From: CAYNVQ01 sp964400735
Lineage (GTDB): Bacteria; Acidobacteriota; Aminicenantia; Aminicenantales; Aminicenantaceae
Reading direction: 5' to 3'
DNA length: 64,000 bases
Assembly: GCA_964400735.1 (NCBI GenBank)
Contig: CAYNVQ010000001.1
Coordinates: 620,001 to 684,000 of the forward strand
The number at the start of each line of letters is the position of its first letter. Position 1 is the first letter of the stretch. Below, in pieces: positions 1-8,065 of the stretch. The position numbers were made by a program, and so were the translations under genes. Below the pieces are notes generated by a model. The model had not been told where the DNA came from and searched no databases. It was given only the letters and a program-made list of their open reading frames with translations.

Positions 1-1206
1 GCCCGGCAACACACAGATATGATAGCCGATTACTTGGAAGTCAAAGATAAAATCCCAACGGGTTATAACCAATGGGACCGTGTTCAAGATCAAAAAAGAA
101 AGATCTTGAAAGTGCTAGGCGGTACTGAAAAGGACTGGTCGAATTATTTGTGGCATTACAAAAATGCCATCCGTCATACCGACAGCCTCAGCCGTATCAT
201 CCGATTATCACAGCCAGAAATCCGATCTATCGAAAAGACCGCTTCCCAATACCGCTGGCAAGTCTCGCCCTATTACGCGAGTCTGATGCATCCCGAGGAT
301 CGAGAGTGCCCTATTTTCATGCAATCGGTTCCCACAATCGCTGAGTACCTTGATCAGGAAGACATAAAGGATCCCTATGCTATCGTGTACAATTCTCCTG
401 CCCCACTGATCACTCGTCTCTACCCCGACCGTCTGATCATCAATGTGACCAACATGTGTGCTATGTTTTGCCGTCACTGTCTGAGAAAAAAGGATATCGC
501 CTTGAAAGATATGATCTATCCTCGAGAAGACATCCAGGCTGCCCTGGCCTATATTGCCGAATGCCCTGAGATCCGGGATGTGCTATTAACCGGCGGCGAT
601 GCCCTTATGTTGTCCGATGAAAACCTCGATTGGATTCTTACCGAGCTGGAAAATATCCCCCATGTGGAGATAAAACGCCTTGGATCGCGAATGTTGGCCA
701 CCCTCCCTCAAAGGATAACGCCGAATCTCTGTGAAATCTTTAAAAGGCACAAACCTCTGTATCTCAACACCCAGTTCAACCATCCCTTAGAAATCAATCC
801 GGAATCCGAGAAGGCGGTCGACCGGCTGATCGGGGCAGGAGTTTTGGTCGGTAACCAATCAGTTCTACTCAAAGGTATCAACAATGACAAGAACGTCATG
901 AAAAAATTGGTCCATGAACTTTTAAGGATCAGAGTGCGGCCCTACTATATATTCAACTGCAAAAAACTTCAGGGAATTCAACATTTTCGGGCTTCCGTGG
1001 GAGAAGGGCTCAACATCATGGAAAATCTCAGAGGATACACATCGGGATTGGGAGTTCCTACCTTCATAATCACTGCACCCGAGGGAAAAGGCAAAACTCC
1101 CATGGCCCCTACTTATCTGATCAACCAGAATCGCGATGGAAAACTCCTCTTCCGAACCTGGGCGGGCCAGGTTTGTGAATACGAGGATGAAGGATTAGAG
1201 ACATAA
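1..1206 (+). CDS. KamA-family radical SAM aminomutase, probably cut by the window edge
   Basis: Radical-SAM, PLP-dependent amino acid 2,3-aminomutase family (lysine 2,3-aminomutase type), which moves an amino group from the alpha to the beta carbon. Counting from the Met at base 19, the [4Fe-4S] motif CX3CX2C is C147/C151/C154. The PLP lysine motif reads PEGKGK, with K359 where lysine aminomutase has PGGGGK. The two aspartates that hold the substrate epsilon-amino group in lysine aminomutase (D293, D330 in the clostridial enzyme) align with K315 and T352. A substrate other than lysine is therefore likely, perhaps glutamate. The frame is open to base 1 and the ATG at 19 has no Shine-Dalgarno, so the true start is probably outside the window. 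A terminator follows at once, so the next paralogue is transcribed separately. Family assignment is firm; substrate is inferred. Confidence 0.9.
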   Translation, partial: ARQHTDMIADYLEVKDKIPTGYNQWDRVQDQKRKILKVLGGTEKDWSNYLWHYKNAIRHTDSLSRIIRLSQPEIRSIEKTASQYRWQVSPYYASLMHPEDRECPIFMQSVPTIAEYLDQEDIKDPYAIVYNSPAPLITRLYPDRLIINVTNMCAMFCRHCLRKKDIALKDMIYPREDIQAALAYIAECPEIRDVLLTGGDALMLSDENLDWILTELENIPHVEIKRLGSRMLATLPQRITPNLCEIFKRHKPLYLNTQFNHPLEINPESEKAVDRLIGAGVLVGNQSVLLKGINNDKNVMKKLVHELLRIRVRPYYIFNCKKLQGIQHFRASVGEGLNIMENLRGYTSGLGVPTFIITAPEGKGKTPMAPTYLINQNRDGKLLFRTWAGQVCEYEDEGLET

Positions 1207-1235
1207 AAAACCGGAACCCGGCTGCCTGGTTTTTT
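1205..1235 (+). terminator. Rho-independent terminator after the first aminomutase gene
   Basis: AAAAAACC at 1205-1212 pairs with GGTTTTTT at 1228-1235, and the GG/CT bases just inside add a weak extension. The stem starts two bases after the stop codon and ends in a six-T run. Confidence 0.7.
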
Positions 1236-1255
1236 ACTTGATGCAGAATAAATGA

Positions 1256-1274
1256 TATAATACGAATGTATTAT
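1256..1274 (+). promoter_or_regulatory. TATAAT -10 box overlapped by a palindrome
   Basis: A perfect TATAAT (1256-1261) lies inside the inverted repeat ATAATAC-GAAT-GTATTAT (1257-1274). No good -35 box sits 16-18 bp upstream. This would suit an activator- or repressor-controlled promoter for the aminomutase gene at 1396, giving a leader of roughly 130 nt. The leader also contains a 7-bp inverted repeat TCGCGGA/TCCGCGA around a long loop. Function is inferred. Confidence 0.35.
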
Positions 1275-1395
1275 TCGCCACTAAAATAAGCAAAAGTATT
1301 ATCGCGGACAATGGGCTTTTTTAACGAGATCTTATCGTTCCGCGAACTAAAAAGAATGAATTGTATGATAGTACGGCAGAGCCTTTGGTCATCCA

Positions 1396-3219
1396 ATGAC
1401 GCGCGATAGGTCGTACACGATTATGGAAGAAAGAACCAAAGACCGACTGTTAAAAATTCTGGATACCGTCCCTCTATTAAAGAAAATTTTGGTCAGTCCT
1501 ATCCCGCTTAAAGAAAAGCGGAATAAAACCAAGGAGTTGCTGAACAAATTATTGATAGGGACTTTCGATGACAATCCCGCTCTCCCCCCCCTCAAGTGGT
1601 TGCTGGCACGCGACGCTATCCTGGTCTTTCGCAACATCATATCACGCCGGAACGAACAGCTGGCCGGTTTCAGTTTCCTTGGATATCTTGATGATCTAAT
1701 ACAAAGAGGCAAGAAAAAAAACATGGCCAAACCCACGGCTGATTTTTTCGCCGAACTCAAGCATCTCCTTGAAGGAATCGCTGGCCAGGCCGATGTGTAT
1801 CCGAATCAGGCTCCGGCCTTCAGTAAGCATTCAGGCAGAAAGGCAGCGATCTTGCGGTCGGCCGATCTTTCCCGAATGGCCAGGGTCGTGAAAAAATACA
1901 ACGAGAAATATCCCTCTGGATTGGACAATGATATCAAAAGGCTCCGCTACAACAATAAACTAAGAATTCTCCGCTATTTCAATGCCGCCGATTTTGAATG
2001 GAGCAATTGGCGCTGGCAGCTAAAACATATCATCAGGGATGCAGAGATTCTGAGCAAGCTAATCAAGCTTACAGATGAAGAATACGAATCGGTCACCCTT
2101 GCAAGAAAATATAGGATTCCTTTCGGTATCACCCCCTATTATCTATCCCTTATGGACTATGAATCTGGACAAGGCCGTGACAATGCCATACGTGCTCAGG
2201 TAATCCCCTCTCTCCATTACATCACCAAATTGAAAGAATTCAGGACGCATGATGAAATTTCCATGGATTTCATGTTGGAGAGGGACACCTCTCCTATCGA
2301 AGGGATCACCCGACGTTACCCTCAAATAGTCATTCTGAAGCCAATCTCGACCTGCCCGCAAATCTGCGTGTATTGCCAACGAAATTGGGAGATTGAAGAT
2401 GTCTATTCCCGACAAGCCATGCTCCCCAAGCCCAAACTGGATAAAGCCCTGCAATGGATCGCCAACACTCCTGAAATAAACGAGGTCCTGATCACAGGAG
2501 GAGATCCTTTGCTCCTTTCCAATGAAAAAATCGAAAACATGCTTTTTCGACTCTCCAAGATGGACCATATAGAAAGGATCAGAATCGGTACACGCACACC
2601 TGTGACACTGCCCCAGAGAATCACCGAGGCTCTGGTCAAGGATATCAACCACTTCCATATTCCTGGAAAAAGAGAGATCCTCATCGTCACCCATTATGAG
2701 CATCCCTACGAACTAACCCTTCAATCCATGGAGGCGGTCCAGAGGTTCCGAAGATACGGAATAGAGGTCTATAACCAGATGGTGTACACTTTTTTCAATT
2801 CCCGGAAATTCGAAGCCGCCTTTCTGCGTCACAAGCTGAGACTTATCGGAGTCACTCCCTACTATACATTCAACACAAAAGGAAAAGAAGAAACAGACGA
2901 CTTTCGTGTGCCCATCCCCCGGCTTCTTCAGGAACAAAAAGAAGAAGCAAGGCTTATGCCAGGAACGGTCAGAACGGATGAAATCGTCTTCAATGTTCCC
3001 CGCCTAGGCAAGAATTATCTGAGGGCTATTCAGCACCATGATGTCATCTCTATCCTTCCTGATGGACGGCGGGTTTACGAGTTCCATCCCTGGGAAAAAA
3101 AGTTGGCTTTGGCCGACACCTATGTATACACAGACATCTCGATCTACAGATATCTCCAGAGACTCAAGGCCATCGGGGAAAATATAGCAGACTACAAAAC
3201 CATCTGGTACTACTATTAA
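1396..3219 (+). CDS. KamA-family radical SAM aminomutase with long N-terminal extension
   Basis: Second lysine-2,3-aminomutase-family protein, 607 aa against about 400 for typical KamA. Roughly 190 N-terminal residues form a separate, charged, mostly helical-looking region that I do not recognise. The catalytic part begins near residue 195. CX3CX2C is C320/C324/C327. The PLP lysine is probably K539 in a shortened PRLGK motif. The substrate-determining positions are K495 (for lysine aminomutase D293) and N533 (for D330). To my recollection K plus N at these sites is the signature of glutamate 2,3-aminomutase, so beta-glutamate formation is a reasonable guess. An alternative ATG at 1423 would drop nine residues; neither start has a clear Shine-Dalgarno. 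The gene converges with the symporter gene, whose stop lies six bases beyond this one. Confidence 0.88.
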   Translation: MTRDRSYTIMEERTKDRLLKILDTVPLLKKILVSPIPLKEKRNKTKELLNKLLIGTFDDNPALPPLKWLLARDAILVFRNIISRRNEQLAGFSFLGYLDDLIQRGKKKNMAKPTADFFAELKHLLEGIAGQADVYPNQAPAFSKHSGRKAAILRSADLSRMARVVKKYNEKYPSGLDNDIKRLRYNNKLRILRYFNAADFEWSNWRWQLKHIIRDAEILSKLIKLTDEEYESVTLARKYRIPFGITPYYLSLMDYESGQGRDNAIRAQVIPSLHYITKLKEFRTHDEISMDFMLERDTSPIEGITRRYPQIVILKPISTCPQICVYCQRNWEIEDVYSRQAMLPKPKLDKALQWIANTPEINEVLITGGDPLLLSNEKIENMLFRLSKMDHIERIRIGTRTPVTLPQRITEALVKDINHFHIPGKREILIVTHYEHPYELTLQSMEAVQRFRRYGIEVYNQMVYTFFNSRKFEAAFLRHKLRLIGVTPYYTFNTKGKEETDDFRVPIPRLLQEQKEEARLMPGTVRTDEIVFNVPRLGKNYLRAIQHHDVISILPDGRRVYEFHPWEKKLALADTYVYTDISIYRYLQRLKAIGENIADYKTIWYYY

Positions 3220-3225
3220 CCTGAA

Positions 3226-4458
3226 TTATTCAGTTTTTTCTCCCATTCCTTTCAATGTTTCTCCTTCTAACCGCGCCACAATCACGGCCCCGCAACTATC
3301 GCTCAAGACATTGACGGTGGTTCGAAACATATCCAAAATCCTATCCACAGCCAGAATGACGGCTACCCCTTCCAAGGGAAGGCCGACAGCCTTCAGGATG
3401 ATGGACATCATGACCATTCCACTCATCGGAACGCTGGCTGCACCTATGGATGCCAGAAGGGCCGTGAGGACAACGACAACTTGAGCGCTAACAGCAAGAT
3501 CAAAACCATAGACTTGAGCAATGAATAAGGTTGCCACACATTCATAAAGAGCTGTCCCGTCCATATTGACGGTCGCGCCTATGGGTAATACAAAATTCGA
3601 AACCTTTTCAGACACTCTTGAGTTCTGGGTTACGGCTTTCATGGTCAGCGGAAGGGTCACTATGGTCGAACACGTGGAAAAAGCTGTAATGAGTGCTGGC
3701 GGCATGCCTTTATAGTGTTTAAGAGGATTCACTTTGGCGATCAGCCAAAGAAGTATAGGTAAATTCACAAAAGCATGGATGGCTAATCCCATCAGAACAA
3801 CTACGAAGTAAAAACCGAGCGATCGGAAGGCATCGAATCCGGTTTGGGCAACAATGCGGGCAATTATGCCAAAAACGCCAAATGGAGCGCTCCAGACGAC
3901 AAAAAGGGTCAATTTCATCATGGTCTCGAAGGCCGCTTGAAAAAAATCCGTTAGCTGAGCTCTCGGCTTCTTGGAAAGTTTGGTGATGAAAAAACCAAAA
4001 AGAATGGAAAAAAAGATGACGGCCAGCACATCTCCTCTGGCCAGCGCAGCAAAGGGATTCTCTGGAATAAGATTTGAAAACAGCTCCCCTAGCCCTTGCT
4101 CGGCCGCAGCCAACTCAGTCGGGCTATGTTCCAACCCTATTTGAGCCCCTATCCCAGGTTTAAAACTATTCACCAGAAACAACCCGGTGAGAATGGCCAA
4201 TAAGCTGCTCAAGATGTAATAGGAAAATGTTTTGATACCCAGGCGACCCAGTCCGGCGGCACTGCCGACACTCGCCACTCCAGAGATAATGGATGTCACG
4301 ATTAGGGGCATGATGGCCATGCGCAAAAGACGGAGGAATATTTCAGCTAAAGGATCGGCAAAAGGAACAATACCCTGGCCAAAAACCCATCCAGCTATGA
4401 TACCCAGGAAAAAACCGATAAAAATATAGTGGGTTAGGGTTAATTTCTTCAGTGTCAT
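3226..4458 (-). CDS. Dicarboxylate/amino acid:cation symporter (GltP/DAACS family)
   Basis: Inner-membrane secondary transporter of 410 aa, the normal family length, that imports acidic amino acids or dicarboxylates with Na+ or H+. Family marks in order: the hairpin-1 serine-rich stretch STCSTIVTLP (261-270), the NMDGT cation/substrate motif (298-302), hairpin 2 with SIGAASVP (338-345), and the TM8 motif DRILDMFRTTVNV (372-384). R379 sits where archaeal and eukaryotic homologues bind the substrate side-chain carboxylate, so an acidic substrate is favoured. The gene is monocistronic on the minus strand with its own TTGACA promoter. With glutamate the likely substrate, it makes metabolic sense beside the putative glutamate aminomutases, although it is convergent with them. 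Confidence 0.92.
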   Translation of the reverse strand: MTLKKLTLTHYIFIGFFLGIIAGWVFGQGIVPFADPLAEIFLRLLRMAIMPLIVTSIISGVASVGSAAGLGRLGIKTFSYYILSSLLAILTGLFLVNSFKPGIGAQIGLEHSPTELAAAEQGLGELFSNLIPENPFAALARGDVLAVIFFSILFGFFITKLSKKPRAQLTDFFQAAFETMMKLTLFVVWSAPFGVFGIIARIVAQTGFDAFRSLGFYFVVVLMGLAIHAFVNLPILLWLIAKVNPLKHYKGMPPALITAFSTCSTIVTLPLTMKAVTQNSRVSEKVSNFVLPIGATVNMDGTALYECVATLFIAQVYGFDLAVSAQVVVVLTALLASIGAASVPMSGMVMMSIILKAVGLPLEGVAVILAVDRILDMFRTTVNVLSDSCGAVIVARLEGETLKGMGEKTE

Positions 4459-4524
4459 CGAAATTTTTTCGAATGATAAAAGGCTTGACGCAGACAGTCC
4501 TCAAAACCTATTTTTTGCCCCCTA

Positions 4525-4553
4525 AACATAAACTCTAAAAATTTCTCTGTCAA
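4525..4553 (-). promoter_or_regulatory. Sigma-70 promoter of the symporter gene
   Basis: Read on the minus strand: TTGACA (4553-4548), a 17-bp spacer, TATGTT (4530-4525). It lies about 65 bp upstream of the symporter start codon. Confidence 0.6.
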
Positions 4554-4643
4554 GAAGAGGTTTCTGATAAATTTTTCCTCATAGGACTTTGCCAACCGTC
4601 AAAATACAGTAAGGTATTCGGGCTCTCCTGAATACTCACAGAA

Positions 4644-4839
4644 GCACCTGCAAAATGTGACGATTTTCAATCTGGAAGAGGAACCGAAGAGGAAGCCTTC
4701 GAGGCGAGCGGACATGGATCGCGAGCTTTTCTGGCAGGAACAGAATACAATTCCCCCTCCAAGGGAACGATGGGGAAAACCAGGGGCTGACGTTTCAGCA
4801 TCCCTGACAGTTGTTTTATCGCGGTTTTGGAAATGCGAA
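4644..4839 (+). repeat. Dispersed terminal-inverted-repeat element, copy A (about 196 bp)
   Basis: Non-coding element homologous along its whole length to the copy at about 40121-40319. Its last 60 bases (about 4773-4831) match copy B almost perfectly: GGGGAAAACCAG, GGCTGACGTTTCAGC, CCCTGACAGTTGTTTTATC and CGGTTTTGGA are shared. The left arm is more decayed but still alignable (CAAAATGTGAC against CAAAACCGTGAT, then the shared GAAGAGGAAGCC). The right end lies 17 bp before the -35 box of hppA. Short open frames across it on both strands are by-products of the repeat. No transposase is nearby, so it resembles a MITE or a structured RNA/DNA element. Confidence 0.8.
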
Positions 4840-4856
4840 TAATACTCCCTTAATAA

Positions 4857-4885
4857 TTGAATTTTGAATGGAATTATGCTATACA
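4857..4885 (+). promoter_or_regulatory. Sigma-70 promoter of hppA
   Basis: TTGAAT (4857-4862), 17-bp spacer, TATACA (4880-4885). The start codon at 4919 follows about 33 bases after the -10 box, with GAAGG ahead of it. Confidence 0.6.
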
Positions 4886-4918
4886 TCGGGAACTAAATTT
4901 CAGACGAAGGAAATTAAG

Positions 4919-6922
4919 ATGGCTTTGTTAAATTCGGTACCGTATTCGTTCATTGTCGGGCTACTGGGATTGATCTTCGCCCTGATTCTGTACTTCCTGG
5001 TCAAAAAATATCCTAAGGGAAGTCCTAAGATGCAGGAGATTTCGGAGATGGTTCATTCTGGCGCCATGGTGTTCCTAAAAAGAGAATACATGTACATCTT
5101 TTTTTTCGTCGTCGTCATGTTCTTGGTCCTTTGGAGGTTCTTTTCCATCTACACAAGCTTCGCTTTTCTAACGGGCGCCAGTTGTTCGATGCTCGCAGGA
5201 TTTATCGGATTGAAAGGCTCAACGCGAGCGGCTGTAAGGGCCACTCAGGGAGCTATCGAGGGTGGAACTCCCCGAGCCCTCATTATCGCCTTCCAGGGTG
5301 GTGCCGTAATGGGAATATCTGTCGCAGCTCTGGGAGTAGCCGGAATCGGTATATTTTATCTCTTCACCAAGAATATGGAAATCATCAACGGTTTCGCCAT
5401 GGGAGCCAGTTCGGTGGCGCTATTTGCCCGTGTTGGAGGCGGAATTTATACCAAGAGTGCTGACGTAGGGGCGGACTTAGTGGGAAAAGTGGAAGCGAAA
5501 ATTCCTGAAGATGATCCTCGCAACCCTGGCGTGATTGCTGACAACGTTGGGGATAACGTCGGCGATACAGCAGGAATGGGAGCAGACTTGTTCGAATCGT
5601 ACGTCGGTTCTGTGGTCGCTTCCTTAGCCATAGGGGCTACGATGCAGTCCAGTCTCAACCATATGGCTCTTCCTCTGTTGTTGATTGCTGTCGGACTCGT
5701 CAGTTCGATCATCGGAGTTATTTCGATATCCTGGCTTAAAAACATAAGTCCACAATCTGCCCTCAGAAATTCCTATTATATCAGCGGGTTGGTTTTCATT
5801 GTCGGAGCACTCTTCTCCATCAAGGGCCTTCTTGGAAGCGTTGCGGGGCACATGAATATTTTCTGGGCGGTACTCATCGGAATGGTGGCCGGTATATTGA
5901 TCGGCCTGGAGAGTGAATTTTTTACTTCAGGCCCTCCCATCAAAAACATTGCAAGAACAGCCCAGACAGGAAGCGCGCCCACCATCATCACAGGACTGGC
6001 TGTGGGTTTCCAAAGCACGATCCTTCCCCTTTTGACCATAGCTGCCGCTATCTTTTTATCATTCAAGCTGTACAATCTGTATGGCATTGCCATTTCTGCC
6101 GTGGGAATGCTGGCCACGATCGGCATTGTTATGTCCACTGATTCCTATGGTCCTATTGCGGATAATGCCGGAGGAATTGCAGAAATGACCAATGCCGGCC
6201 CAAAAATAAGAAAAATAACGGACAAGCTCGACTCCTTGGGAAATACCACCGCAGCCATCGGCAAAGGATTCGCCATCGGATCCGCTGCCCTCACGGCTTT
6301 GGCCTTATTTTCTGCTTACCAGGAAACAGTTAATAAATATCTGAAGCAGGCAGGCAAGGAACTGCTCACCATCAGCCTTACAGATGTGGGGACTGTAGTG
6401 GGATTGCTTTTGGGGGCTCTTATGCCCTTCATCATCGCCTCTTTGACTATGGAAGCAGTGGGCCGAACAGGAAATAAAATGGTCATCGAAATCCGCAGGC
6501 AATTCAAGGAAATCAAAGGTTTAATGGAAGGAACCGCCAAGCCTGACTCGGACCGCTGCATCGATATCGTCACTCGAGGTGCCCTGCTGGAGATGATCCT
6601 TCCCGGTCTACTCGCCATCATTGCCCCACTTCTTATCGGGTTTTTGATGGGTCCAGAACCACTGGCTGGCTTTCTCGCCGGCGCCACGGCCTCGGGGGTT
6701 CTCCTAGGCATTTTTATGGCCAACGCCGGCGCCGCATGGGATAATGCGAAAAAATGGATCGAAGAAGGCAACCTAGGAGGAAAAGGAACGGAGGTCCACG
6801 CAGCTGCCGTGGTCGGAGACACGGTCGGAGATCCGCTCAAAGATACAGCCGGACCCTCCATGAACATCTTGATAAAGCTCATGGCTGTCGTCAGCCTGGT
6901 CTTCGCTCCTTTGATAATGTGA
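4919..6922 (+). CDS. hppA: Membrane-bound ion-pumping pyrophosphatase
   Basis: Integral inner-membrane pyrophosphatase that couples PPi hydrolysis to Na+ and/or H+ export. It is 667 aa from the ATG at 4919, which has GAAGG eight bases upstream; a frame opening at 4868 has no such site. Signature motifs are all present: DVGADLVGKVE, DNVGDNVGD, and near the C-terminus DTVGDPLKDTAGPS. GNTTAA (Ala, not Lys, at the first of the two discriminating positions) marks the K+-dependent subfamily. DLFESY carries the glutamate one helical turn after the conserved Asp (position 6.53), typical of Na+-pumping or dual Na+/H+ enzymes; plant-type H+ pumps have it one turn later. It stands alone between the repeat element and the nusA operon. 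Confidence 0.95.
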   Translation: MALLNSVPYSFIVGLLGLIFALILYFLVKKYPKGSPKMQEISEMVHSGAMVFLKREYMYIFFFVVVMFLVLWRFFSIYTSFAFLTGASCSMLAGFIGLKGSTRAAVRATQGAIEGGTPRALIIAFQGGAVMGISVAALGVAGIGIFYLFTKNMEIINGFAMGASSVALFARVGGGIYTKSADVGADLVGKVEAKIPEDDPRNPGVIADNVGDNVGDTAGMGADLFESYVGSVVASLAIGATMQSSLNHMALPLLLIAVGLVSSIIGVISISWLKNISPQSALRNSYYISGLVFIVGALFSIKGLLGSVAGHMNIFWAVLIGMVAGILIGLESEFFTSGPPIKNIARTAQTGSAPTIITGLAVGFQSTILPLLTIAAAIFLSFKLYNLYGIAISAVGMLATIGIVMSTDSYGPIADNAGGIAEMTNAGPKIRKITDKLDSLGNTTAAIGKGFAIGSAALTALALFSAYQETVNKYLKQAGKELLTISLTDVGTVVGLLLGALMPFIIASLTMEAVGRTGNKMVIEIRRQFKEIKGLMEGTAKPDSDRCIDIVTRGALLEMILPGLLAIIAPLLIGFLMGPEPLAGFLAGATASGVLLGIFMANAGAAWDNAKKWIEEGNLGGKGTEVHAAAVVGDTVGDPLKDTAGPSMNILIKLMAVVSLVFAPLIM

Positions 6923-6951
6923 TCATACGGTTTCTCTATCGAGAAGGCGAT

Positions 6952-6980
6952 TTGATATTGTATCGCTTTTCCGATATAAT
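6952..6980 (+). promoter_or_regulatory. Strong sigma-70 promoter of the nusA operon
   Basis: TTGATA (6952-6957), 17-bp spacer, perfect TATAAT (6975-6980). A second TATAAT lies about 27 bp further on without a convincing -35 box, so there may be two start points before nusA at 7036. Confidence 0.7.
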
Positions 6981-7035
6981 TCCTCCCTCCTTATTTTCCT
7001 GATATAATTGAAACATTAATTCGAGGCAGAAAAGG

Positions 7036-8058
7036 ATGAAGGTAAATGTGTGGAATACTATCCTCCAGCTCAGCAAGGAGAGGAGCGTCGAGCCGGCGGT
7101 TATAGTCAGCGCGATCAAAGAATCCCTCAGGGTAGCCTCAGCCAAATATTTCTCCCATAATGAAGAGATTCACATCGATTTCACTCCCGAGAAAGGTATT
7201 CTGCGCGTCTACACCATCAAGAAGATCTGTGGACAACCCCAGGATGCAGCCAAAGAAATTTCTCTAGAAGAGGCCAAAAAAATCGACCCTACATCGACTT
7301 TAGGAAAATATATAGAAATCGAACTCCCCTCCCAAACTCTTGGCCGCATTGCCGCCCAAGCAGCGAAACAGGTGATCTTTCAGAAAGTCCGGGATGCCGA
7401 GCAAGAAAAAATATATAACACATTCTCTCCGCGTGTCGGCGAGATAGTCACAGGTGTTTTGAGAAGATTCGAACCCAATAAAAATATGATTGTCGAAGTG
7501 GACAAGACTGAAATTCTCTTTCCTCATCGCGAAAAACTCCCCAGTGACGTGCTCAAAAGGGGAGATCGTGTAAGGGCCGTTATCCTTCATGTTCTTAAGG
7601 AAAATTTGGGTCCTCAAGTCATTGTTTCAAGGGTTCATCCGAAATTTTTAGAAAAGCTCTTAAAAATCGAAATACCAGAGATAACCAATGGAAACATAGA
7701 AATCAAAGACCTTGTCAGACAGCCCGGAGAGAGGGCGAAAGTCGCGGTGTTTACGGATGAAAAAGACATCGATCCTGTAGGGGCTTGTATAGGGATCAAG
7801 GGGAACAGGATACTGGCTATCAGTAAAGAATTGAATGGAGAGAAGATCGACATTATCGAATGGTCTGGGAATCCCCTTGAATACGCAAAGTCTGCCCTAA
7901 GTCCAGCGAAAATCGACAAGGTGTTTATTCTCAACAAACAAGAAAAAAAGATGCAGGCAGTAGTCCCCAAGGATCAACTTTCCTTAGCCATCGGCAAAAA
8001 AGGCATCAATGTCAGGCTTGCGTCCAAACTCGTAGGCTGGAAAATCGAAATTAAATAG
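7036..8058 (+). CDS. nusA: Transcription termination/antitermination factor NusA
   Basis: Binds RNA polymerase and nascent RNA to control pausing, termination and antitermination. It is a compact 340-aa form. N-terminal polymerase-binding domain (about 1-120); S1 domain (about 130-195, starting GEIVTGVLRRFE); tandem KH domains, the first with ACIGIKGNRI (about 254-263) and the second with AIGKKGINVRLASK near the C-terminus. The protein stops right after KH2, so it lacks the acidic repeats of the E. coli protein, as in many bacteria. It heads nusA-infB-ylxP-rbfA-nrnA-truB. The rimP gene that usually precedes nusA is absent; hppA is upstream instead. Spacing to infB is seven bases. Confidence 0.95.
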   Translation: MKVNVWNTILQLSKERSVEPAVIVSAIKESLRVASAKYFSHNEEIHIDFTPEKGILRVYTIKKICGQPQDAAKEISLEEAKKIDPTSTLGKYIEIELPSQTLGRIAAQAAKQVIFQKVRDAEQEKIYNTFSPRVGEIVTGVLRRFEPNKNMIVEVDKTEILFPHREKLPSDVLKRGDRVRAVILHVLKENLGPQVIVSRVHPKFLEKLLKIEIPEITNGNIEIKDLVRQPGERAKVAVFTDEKDIDPVGACIGIKGNRILAISKELNGEKIDIIEWSGNPLEYAKSALSPAKIDKVFILNKQEKKMQAVVPKDQLSLAIGKKGINVRLASKLVGWKIEIK

Positions 8059-8065
8059 GATAAAC

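Noticed and set aside
4599..4886. Open frames on both strands across repeat copy A (and 40029-40373 across copy B)
   Set aside because: The apparent proteins share residues only because the non-coding TIR element is repeated. There are no ribosome sites, and the frames run through a strongly palindromic sequence.
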